The position numbers were made by a program, and so were the translations under genes. The notes under the pieces are model-generated. The model saw only the letters and a program-made list of their open reading frames with translations. It did not search any database and was not told the DNA's origin. A DNA stretch of 22,184 nt from Monoraphidium neglectum. Its lineage: Eukaryota; Chlorophyta; Chlorophyceae; Sphaeropleales; Selenastraceae. Shown one piece after another: positions 9,226 through 17,680 of the stretch. The DNA is taken from the NCBI RefSeq assembly GCF_000611645.1, contig NW_014012981.1:1617-23800 (forward strand). The letters are read 5' to 3'. The first letter of the stretch is position 1; every line of letters starts with the position of its first letter.

Positions 9226-10667
9226 ATTTGCTGACAACCTTGTGCTGGTGCGCCTGGCCATCGATGACACAATGAGTGACTGATGGCCCTGCGCAGGCGG
9301 TTCTTTCATCTTCGCCGCAAAGTAGTCTCCCAGTAATTGGGGTAGTCTAGTAATAAGTACATCTACACACGCGTCAGGCAATACAACCCACAAAGCGTGC
9401 ACAGGAGACTGCAGCAACTCCTCAGAGAGCAGTTGCAGCCGCTTTGGCCCGCCTGAGCATGTCAAAATTGGCGTCGGACGCTCCCCTCCAGAAGCCCAGC
9501 TGCCTTAGTAATCAGGCCCGCGATGGGTGCCTGCCCCAGAGAGTCGAGGTGCAAATTTCATCAATGGGCGGGGGTGCGCTTACACAGGCCACTTTGAGCC
9601 ACGCGTGCAGCAAGATGTGCAGCCTGGGCACGAGGCATCCGCTTCTGTGTCCGCAGAAGGAGATGAACTTGCAGGGCGCAGCAAGCCACAGGCGCACCAA
9701 AGGTTGCAGCAGCAACCGACTGGCCAAAACAGACCTCAAGACAAATGCAACCAGATGCATACACACAGCAGCTTTCAATAGCGGCCGCCGATTGCAGCGG
9801 CAGCACTTGGCCATGAATTGCATGTGGGCATAAATGCTGAAAGGGCAGGTGAGAGCATGCGCTGCTCGGCGCCACCACAAGCTGATGAAAACCGGAGCAC
9901 AGTCAACACGAACAATACAGCGTCCCGCAAGACTCATACCGCAACAGCATCCCCTAGCGCACAAGCGCGAAAGGGAGGACTGCGGACGAGCGGTTGAAGC
10001 AGACGCGCGGACAAGAATTGGGTGTGCATGGGCGGATGCGCGTATCCAGCACCTACGTGCGCACATTGCAGGCCTGCAGTGTGTGCAAACGGAATCGCAA
10101 AGCATGCTGTGAGAAAGCAAGAGTGAGAGCTGCAAGCGAACATAGCAGCACACGTGGCATGACTAGACAGTGTTTTGAGGACAAGCAACAGGCCTTGTGG
10201 GGCTCGGCGGCTATTCAACAGCAGGAGGCGGACTGGTCAAAGGCTGGTCAAAAACATTGCGGCATAACACGATTTGCAAGCAGAGCAATTGCAACCTCTG
10301 CTCGAGGCCGCGGTAGCGCCCAAGTTCCCTCTATTGCCATGCGAGAGGGAGGACGGAAAAAAGGTCGCTGGCAGCACTCAGCACTCAGGCGACAAGTTCA
10401 GTTGGGAGGAAGACAGAGCGACCGTGATGCTATTCATGGGGTGCGCAAAACGGTGCAAAGAGCGTCCTTTGCTTATGAAAGAGGCTCTGTACTTCAAACA
10501 CAACAGTGCTGATCCTCAGACCATGCGGTCCACAAAATCCGAAAGGAGGGCGAGGGCACGCATCGGCAGGCAGGCCAGCCTGCACGAACGCGCGGGGCGA
10601 GATCGGGCGCTTGACCTGTCTTGGCGCAGGACAGACGGCAGGCACGCACACGGGCCGCGATGCGGCG
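9226..10667. other. convergent intergenic / 3' untranslated region
   Basis: This is the gap between the 3' ends of the CBM9-like gene and the F-box/LRR gene. Several open frames cross it on both strands, but none has a recognisable motif and their codon use looks random. A minus-strand TGTAA at 9584-9580 is the nearest candidate poly(A) motif I found for the F-box/LRR gene. It would imply a 3' untranslated region of about 1.1 kb, so the link is weak. Confidence 0.4.
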
Positions 10668-13635
10668 TCACACATCCTCGCCGTCCACGTGCACCCGCAC
10701 ACTGCGCCTGTGCTCTGTGCATCCACGCGTGCGCACACCGCAGCACCCGACCACATGTACCGTTGCCATCGCCGGCGCGGCCGCCAGAGCGCGCACGCCC
10801 TCGGACGTCACGCCTGGCCCCAACCGCACCAGCTGCGCGTGCGACAGCCTTTCCATCCGCCCCAGGCGTGCGAGGGTCTTGTCTGTCAGCCCGGGGCAGC
10901 AGGCGAGGCTTACGCTGGCCAGGCGCCGGCACATCGCCGTCGCGGCGAGCAGGCCGTCGTCTGTCAGACCCGGGACGCCGTGCAGCGCCAGGTGCTGCAG
11001 GCCGGGCGCCGGCGCCGCAAACAGCGCGGCAAAGCCGCCGTCGCCGAGCCGCGGCGCGCCCTCCACCTGCAGCCGCGCGAGCCCGCGGCAGCCGGCCAGC
11101 AGCGCGAGCCCCGCGTCGCTGGCGCGGGGGGCGCCGTGCATCACGAGGGCCTCGAGGCGCGCCCCGCAGCCGGCAGCGAGCCGCAGCTCGTCGTCGCCGC
11201 CGCGCTTCAGGTACAGCGACCGCAGCGCCGGGAACACGGCAGCCAGCTCGTGGCGCGGCGCCAGGTGCTGGGGGCCTTCGTCAGCCCCAGATTGCACGCA
11301 GCTGGCCACGAGCTTGGTCACCGCCGCGAGGACGACCGGCGGCCGCGACAGAATACTGAGGGGCGGGGGCGCCGCCGCCGCGCCCGCGAGGTGGGGGCCG
11401 GCGGGCGGGGGCGCGGCGCCGGCGAGGCAGACGGATGACCAGGTGTAGAGCTCGGAGAGGGCGGGCAGCGTGGCGAGGTGGCGGAGGGCGTCGTGATCTA
11501 GGCTGAAGGGCAGCGTCAGGCGGNNNNNNNNNNNNNNNNNNNNNNNNNNNNNNNNNNNNNNNNNNNNNNNNNNNNNNNNNNNNNNNNNNNNNNNNNNNNN
11601 NNNNNNNNNNNNNNNNNNNNNNNNNNNNNNNNNNNNNNNNNNNNNNNNNNNNNNNNNNNNNNNNNNNNNNNNNNNNNNNNNNNNNNNNNNNNNNNNNNNN
11701 NNNNNNNNNNNNNNNNNNNNNNNNNNNNNNNNNNNNNNNNNNNNNNNNNNNNNNNNNNNNNNNNNNNNNNNNNNNNNNNNNNNNNNNNNNNNNNNNNNNN
11801 NNNNNNNNNNNNNNNNNNNNNNNNNNNNNNNNNNNNNNNNNNNNNNNNNNNNNNNNNNNNNNNNNNNNNNNNNNNNNNNNNNNNNNNNNNNNNNNNNNNN
11901 NNNNNNNNNNNNNNNNNNNNNNNNNNNNNNNNNNNNNNNNNNNNNNNNNNNNNNNNNNNNNNNNNNNNNNNNNNNNNNNNNNNNNNNNNNNNNNNNNNNN
12001 NNNNNNNNNNNNNNNNNNNNNNNNNNNNNNNNNNNNNNNNNNNNNNNNNNNNNNNNNNNNNNNNNNNNNNNNNNNNNNNNNNNNNNNNNNNNNNNNNNNN
12101 NNNNNNNNNNNNNNNNNNNNNNNNNNNNNNNNNNNNNNNNNNNNNNGGGGGGGGGGACCGGGGTAGTGGGAGGCGCGGAGCTGTCAGCGATGGGAGTGGA
12201 TGACCCGGCACGCACCGTCACGCACAGCGCAGCGGGTTTTGCGCCCTTCGTGAAAAGGCAGCGCGCGCTGCCGACACCTGAGCCCTCGCGACATCGCGCG
12301 AACGCCCACCTGTCGTGCGACGTGCGGCAACAGCCCGGGGCACAGGCCGAGCGCCAGCACCTGCAGCCGCTGGAGGCGCCCCAGCTGCAGCGCTCTGCTG
12401 AAGTCCTCGCCAACGTCTGCACTTTCCAGCTCAAGATGCTCCAGCCGCGTCAACCCACACAGCGCTGCCGCCAGCGCAGGCCCGCCGCCGCCGCCGCCGT
12501 CTGCGCAGGCGGCCGGCGCACTCACGCTCAAGACCAGCCGCCGCAGCAGCGGCAGCGACTCGAGCAGTGCCGCGGCGCAGCGACCGTCCCGCGCCAAAGA
12601 GGCGTCCGCGCTCAACACCTCCAGTCGCCGCAGCCACGCAATGCGGCGCAGCACTGGCAGCGGCAGCGGCGCTGCGCCGGTGGGGCGGGCGCCGGGGGCG
12701 GCCCCGCGGGCCGCGGAGCCAAGGTCCAACTCGACCAGGCCCGGCAGGGCGTCCAAGATCCCGCACAGGAACCTTGCGTCGCGCCCACTGTGCGCCGCCC
12801 CCGCCTCACCGCCGCCACAGCTGCCACCGCCGCCCACGCCGCACAGGCGCCTGCCCTGCCCCCCAGCGCCACCGCCGCCGCCGCCGCCGCCGCTGCCGCT
12901 CGACCGACGTGCGCCGCCGCCGCCGCCGCCGCCGCTAGACCGACGCGCGCCGCCGCCGCCGCCGAGCCGGAGCCCTGGCAGCCGCAGCCGCTGGATTCCG
13001 GGTGCAGCAGCAGCGAGGCGCGCGAGGCCGGCCAGAGCCGGGCCGCGCAGCTTCCCCTCAACCTCCAACGTGTGCAGGTGCGCGAGGTGCGGCGCAGCGC
13101 CATGCGCAAAGGCGTGCAGCCGCATCAGGTCCAGGTCGCCGGAGCCGTCCGCTGCCGAGCAGCTGTTTGGCAGCTGCAGCACGACTTTGCTGATGCCCGG
13201 CAACCGGGCGTGCATGCCCTCAGCGGCGGCGGGCAGGTCGGCCAGCACCAGTGCCAGGCGGCGGACGGCGCCGGCGAAGAGCTGGCGTGCAGCAAGGCGC
13301 GCGCTGCGGCGATCGTCGTCGGACAGCTGCTGCCATATGATTTCGATTGCTGCGTCTGGCAGGTCGGTCAGGCCAGTCAGCGGGCCATTGCGCGATGACA
13401 AGTGCGGTTGGCCAACAGCAGCGCCGCCAGCCGGCCGTTCCCACCGCAAGCCGGCAGCGGCCACTGCGGCAAGCTTCCCGCCAATACCGGGACGTGGGGA
13501 CGGGGTGATGCATATAGTACACACTGCGTCTCCTACAGGCACTTGCTCTGCTGCAAGCTCGGCCGCTGCCACATCATCACCAAGCTTGTGGCATTGTGAA
13601 TCCCCGCAGCGGCCGAGCAGCTTGCGCAGAATCAT
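10668..13635 (-). CDS. F-box / leucine-rich-repeat protein, interrupted by gap
   Basis: The 5' exon runs from ATG 13635 to 12310 (442 codons, ending CAG before a GTGGGC donor). An in-frame TGA lies two codons upstream of the ATG. The next intron enters the N gap. Coding resumes at or before 11523 and ends at 10668 (284 residues plus stop). An F-box-like helix block starting LTDLPDAAIEIIWQQLSDDD lies at about residues 89-135. Leucine-rich repeats follow, split by a Gly/Arg/Ser linker at about 223-278. After the gap the repeats are of the Cys-containing type, for example PGLTDDGLLAATAMCRRLASVSLACCPGLT is represented by LASVSLACCPGLTDKTLARL. Known FBXL proteins recruit substrates to SCF ubiquitin ligases through the repeats. 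The substrate cannot be guessed. The first 80 residues are low-complexity, and the real start or an extra 5' intron could differ. Confidence 0.75.
11524..12146. other. assembly gap of 623 N
   Basis: The gap lies within the F-box/LRR gene and is flanked on the right by a run of ten G (12147-12156). It probably hides one splice acceptor and several leucine-rich repeats. The N count may be an estimate, so no reading phase should be carried across it. Confidence 0.95.
12871..12965 (-). repeat. coding GC-rich minisatellite in the F-box/LRR gene
   Basis: On the coding strand, GGC runs alternate with a 15-base block encoding ARRSS. This gives two near-identical copies of (Gly)n-Ala-Arg-Arg-Ser-Ser at about residues 225-247. 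The repeat keeps the frame open, so it is probably a tolerated disordered linker between leucine-rich repeats. Such tracts often vary in copy number. Confidence 0.7.
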
Positions 13636-14050
13636 GATCAATCAGGCTCTCTGCCGCGGTGCAACCGAACAAAAGAGTGGCCCCGTCCGAAACCAAATCA
13701 GCTGACGCGGGCCGCCACACGCTTTGATGTTTACGTTGAAAAAGTCACTATAACAATTGATAAGCACACCTACACGAGATCAACGACTCTATCACGCTTA
13801 GAACGTCCTGAATCCTCGCGCCATTTTTGCCAATCTGATGAGTTCTGAATGCGTCGTTAGAGATGAGGTTAGGGAACGTAGATCGTGCGAATCTCCCCAC
13901 TGTAATCAATTGCGCCTTGCACATGCGCGCAGGCTCAGTCTCCTGATGACACGTGGGTCCAGCTATGACACGACGTTTCAGGCATGTGCTACTGAGCTAC
14001 CTGGCAGGCCCACCGGGACACTTCTGAATGCCTAACTGTCATACTCCAAC
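13636..14050. promoter_or_regulatory. intergenic region upstream of the F-box/LRR gene
   Basis: This stretch holds the 5' flank of the F-box/LRR gene and begins just past the likely poly(A) signal of the next gene. It is less GC-rich than its surroundings. No conserved element can be named with confidence. Confidence 0.35.
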
Positions 14051-14055
14051 TTACA
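14051..14055 (-). terminator. TGTAA polyadenylation signal of the 367-residue protein gene
   Basis: TGTAA on the minus strand, about 240 bases past the stop codon at 14296. It is the nearest copy of the algal poly(A) motif I found downstream of that gene. Confidence 0.45.
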
Positions 14056-14295
14056 ACCCTCTTTTGACAACTTCCTCTGGCCACCAGCACGCGACTGCGG
14101 GCCCACGTTGCTGCGTTTTGATCCCCACCGCATGATCGCATGATCGCCCGCACACCGCGTCAAGCTCAGGGCAGCTGTGTGTTCCGATGTGCCGTACCCC
14201 CGTTCAGACCCATGTATAGCCAGAGAACGCCATGCGGATTGCGGATCTCAAGTTTCATACAGATTGATACAGGGGACGGGCTGCATGCTGCTTGC

Positions 14296-15969
14296 TTATG
14301 CCCCAGCCTGCCGAACACCCGCCGCCGCCGCGTCGCCGGCGCCGCTGCCACCGCCGCCCCCCGCCGAGTTCCCGCTCTCCTCGAGCCGTCGCCTCCGCCA
14401 CCGCCCGTGCGCCTCGTCCGGGCTAATCACGTCCCGCAGTGCGCGCGCGCGCCCCACCAGCTGGCGCTCCAGCCATCCATCCCGGAGTGCCGCATTGATG
14501 GCGGCGGCGAGGCCACAGCGCTGCAGCGCCTCGCGGCCCGCCGCGTGCTCCGCCAAAGCCTCCAGGGCGCCAAGCACGTCCACCAGCACGGCTGCGGGAT
14601 GATAGATCAAGGTAAATGCATGATAGCAGGCACGCCAGGGGTGCAGCGCGGAAACTGCAGCGCGATGCAGGAATGGCCGGTCAAACGCTCCCCTGGGACA
14701 ACGCAGAACCAAGCTTTGCAGAAATACGCACATGCAGCTCCGCTCCGAGCCGTCCGCCCGTCACTTACCCTGCGGCGTGTCCGGCCGCAGCAGCGCCAGC
14801 AGCAGCTCGTCCACATGCAGCTGAACGGCCAGCGCCGCAGTGCCTTCTGTCCAGAGCATCGTCCGCACGCGCTGCGCGCCTGCGGCCTGAAGGTCTGAGT
14901 GGCTGCTGGTGAGAAGCTGCGCGGACGAGATCAGAGTGGACCGGCTCACGATCTGCCAACCTAGGACGGACCGGGCAGGTCAGCAAGAAGCGAGCATGTT
15001 GGAGGGTGTCGCAGCAAGGGGCGAGGCTGTTGGGGTTGTGCGCTGCTAAGCATGGAGGGGCAGGGTGACGTCGAGACCAGTGGAAGGGGGAGAACAGGCC
15101 CGCGAGGTGAAAAGGCATAGGTGCGGCAAGGCAGGGCCCCAGCACGCGCAGTCTGCATGCATGCCCTTCTTCACAAGTCGCCGCTGTCAAACACTTCCTC
15201 AACAGACACAGGGACCCAGCGGCAAGGTGTGCTGCATACACTTCGGCGGCTGTGCGCACTTGATTCATAAAGAATCACACGCATTCTCCATCACCCAGCC
15301 GTACCAACTGCCTCATGCCTATCTCCTGCCTATTCAAAGTGTTCGATGCTCACCAAAGATCGGCACGGCGGCGCCCAGCAGCACTTTCACGTACAGCTTG
15401 ATGCGCCGCTGCACCACCTCCTCTGACCCCACCGTCTCCCAAAAGCTCTTCCTGCCACTGCTTTTGCCCCTGCCACTGCTTTTTAAGATGCTGCTTATGA
15501 TGCCGCCACTGTTGTTGGCCGCAGCAATGCTGGTGACAGAGCCCGCTGCGCCCTCCTTGACGGCGACAGGCACGCTGCCCTCAGCCGACCTGTTTACACT
15601 AAGACGTGCCCCTGCGGCTGCCCGATTGGCGCCGTGCAGCGGCTCTGCCCACTTGTGCTTCTGCTGCAGTGACCCGCCAGGGTCTGTTGCATGGCGTCCC
15701 GCATCCACGGCAGCTGGGCGCCCGTCAAGAGGCTGGCGATACGGAGGTGTTGGCGCTTGCACTGGACTGTGCTGGTGCTTCTTTGTGCTACCGCTGCGTC
15801 CCTTTTTCTTGGCCGAAAGCCCACGCCATTGCTGCCCAGCACCGCTGCCTGCGGCGGCGATGCGTGGGAACGCACCAACCAGCGGAGCACTCGCGCCAGA
15901 CGGTGTCGCTATATTTGAGCTTGCTGCTGTCAAATATCTTTTTAAGAGTGTCAAACAGGCCAAAGCCAT
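14296..15969 (-). CDS. unrecognised protein, basic N-terminus and armadillo-like helices
   Basis: The exons are 15969-15354, 14960-14769 and 14591-14296, joined by two phase-1 GT-AG introns with strong donors (GTGAGC, GTAAGT), giving 367 residues. I do not recognise the gene. The N-terminus MALACLTLLKRYLTAASSN is hydrophobic and basic without acidic residues, as in organelle transit peptides. Residues about 45-165 are low-complexity Ser/Gly/Lys. A hydrophobic stretch VKVLLGAAVPIFGGWQIV spans the first junction and could be a membrane segment. The C-terminal half is strongly helical, with Leu/Ala patterns such as VLVDVLGALEALAEHAAG and ALQRCGLAAAINAALRDGWL, typical of armadillo or HEAT-like folds. 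The last 30 residues are Gly/Ala-rich. A mitochondrial or plastid membrane-anchored scaffold is one reading, but only an inference from composition. Confidence 0.62.
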
Positions 15970-17067
15970 GAGCCTACCAGCGTGATCTGCAATTGATCTA
16001 CTGCTCGGCGAGCGCCCTGTCTAACGCCGCGGTAGCAATCACAAACGTGTATCTTTGCATATAACTGTCGCGTAGCGGCGTTGTTCCTTGACGCAGAAGT
16101 AGCCAGGAAGCTGCCAGTGTACTTGAGCATGTCCAGAGCCTCAGCGCAAGGATGAAAGGAGTGAAGGAGAGCGCAGCATGCGCAGGTCAACGCAAACCGT
16201 ACATGCCAAGCGACGCTCACTCCATGCAGTCTGGTGCGACATGCAAATTGTACCGCAATAAAACACTGATCAGTGAAATAAAGCGCTGCTCATTGACCGC
16301 TTGATGATGATAACCAGTGTAGAAAGGAGTACAGTAGCCGACAGGACCATCCAATTGGGCAAAGCCAGCTATCAGTAGCACTTCTACGATGTGTATGCGT
16401 GCATGCTTGAGTGTTACAGTGGAGTACGATGCTTTGCCGGGCATTGATCACCTAATACGGCGTTGATGCTTTGAACCTGCCAGCTTCATTCATCACAGCG
16501 TTTCAGCTCTCATTCATCCGTGCATGGTTGGGGGTCCCAACCATGCTCGATACCCTGACATGAAGACCACCTTAGGTCGTCCCCACAACCTGAAGGCCCT
16601 ACTGCGGGGATACCTTGGGCGTGATAGGAACACCAGTCATCCTTTTGCGTCAAACACTCCCTTGGGATTCAGGGATGGGTGCAATCACCACACGGAACTG
16701 GCGAGGAGCAAAAATGTGGATGCGCTGCGCTTGCCTTCTCAGGATCATGGCTTCCTGGTGCACCACGTTGTGTCACAAACACCGTGCGGCCCGTATATGG
16801 CGGCTTTTTACCTTGTGTGATCAACCCTACCTATGCTCTGCCCTGTGACTGTGACCAAAAGCTATTTCAAGATGAGCGCCCACAACTTAAGGCAATTGCA
16901 GCGCAGGTGTCCAACGCACCCTTCCAGCCACCGCGCATAATTGCCCTTGGCATGGCTTTGTGCGCCTCCTAGTTGTGCATCTCCTATGTTTTGAAAGATT
17001 CTGTGAACCCCGTTGATGGCATTTGAAGATCATGTAACGACACTTCATGAGAGTATTCGAGTGTGTC
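15970..17067. other. intergenic region with no supported gene
   Basis: This is about 1.1 kb upstream of the 367-residue protein gene and downstream of the DAPG-hydrolase-like gene. Short open frames exist, the longest near 16524-16820, but their translations show no family motif or codon bias. A plus-strand TGTAA lies at about 17034 and faces the minus-strand TGTAA at 17072. It could mark the 3' end of an unseen plus-strand transcript, but no coding exon supports that. Confidence 0.4.
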
Positions 17068-17072
17068 TTACA
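17068..17072 (-). terminator. candidate TGTAA polyadenylation signal
   Basis: Minus-strand TGTAA about 360 bases beyond the stop codon of the DAPG-hydrolase-like gene. It is the nearest copy I found. Confidence 0.4.
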
Positions 17073-17434
17073 GAGTTAAGCTGCCAAAAGAGCGCAGGCC
17101 AAGGTGCTCCACCAGGTAAATGGCACTCCGCTGCTACTGTTTGAATGCACACATGTTTTCGTTCACCTTGTTTGCCTTCAGGTGCGTCCTGCTGCTGCGA
17201 GCATGAAAATGTTACCACGGCCTTCAGTTGCAGCTGCAGCGCGCATGGTGCTGATTGCAACACAGGGGCCAATCCCACCGATGAACAGGTGACGTAAGCT
17301 CCTCCGCGTACGGGATGCATTGACTGGGAGGTGGTGTGAGACCTTTGATTCGGTGTACGCTTTCTGTGCGCCATGGCAAGGGGCTAGGGACCCTGCTAAC
17401 AATGGCGGCAGTGCCAAGACACAGCCATCATCAA

Positions 17435-17643
17435 TCAACCAAAGAAACCGGAGGACTCGGCGCCGGCCGCAACGCTGGCAGTGGGGTTCTTTGTCCTCCA
17501 CTCGGCAAACGCCTGGGGCAGCCAGTGCTCCAACGTGCCGAACTCCTCCACGGTGTGCAACGCGTTCCTGTAGCACCTGCGGGTATTGAAAGAACGAAAG
17601 AGACAGATCGAGAGTGAGACAGCAAGATAGTGTGTGTGTGTGT

Positions 17644-17680
<37 letters not shown>

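Noticed and set aside
9512..10153. Open frame of 213 codons on the minus strand
   Set aside because: The product is Cys/Arg/Leu-rich with no recognisable domain. It lies between two convergent genes, and length alone is not enough in GC-rich DNA.
10274..11448. Long plus-strand frames opposite the F-box/LRR gene
   Set aside because: They are Arg/Ala/Pro-rich mirror readings of the leucine-rich repeats. The minus-strand frame has clear repeat periodicity.
12166..13705. Long plus-strand frames opposite the F-box exon
   Set aside because: They are composed of Ala/Arg/Gln/Pro runs caused by GC-rich codons on the other strand, with no domain.
15065..15985. 306-codon plus-strand frame opposite the 367-residue protein gene
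   Set aside because: The minus-strand frame is supported by strong splice sites and phase. The plus frame has no start context or motif and shares the same GC-driven openness.
16524..16972. Possible plus-strand gene with several overlapping open frames before a TGTAA at about 17034
   Set aside because: The translations lack any family motif, codon use looks random, and no pair of splice sites joins them into a longer product.
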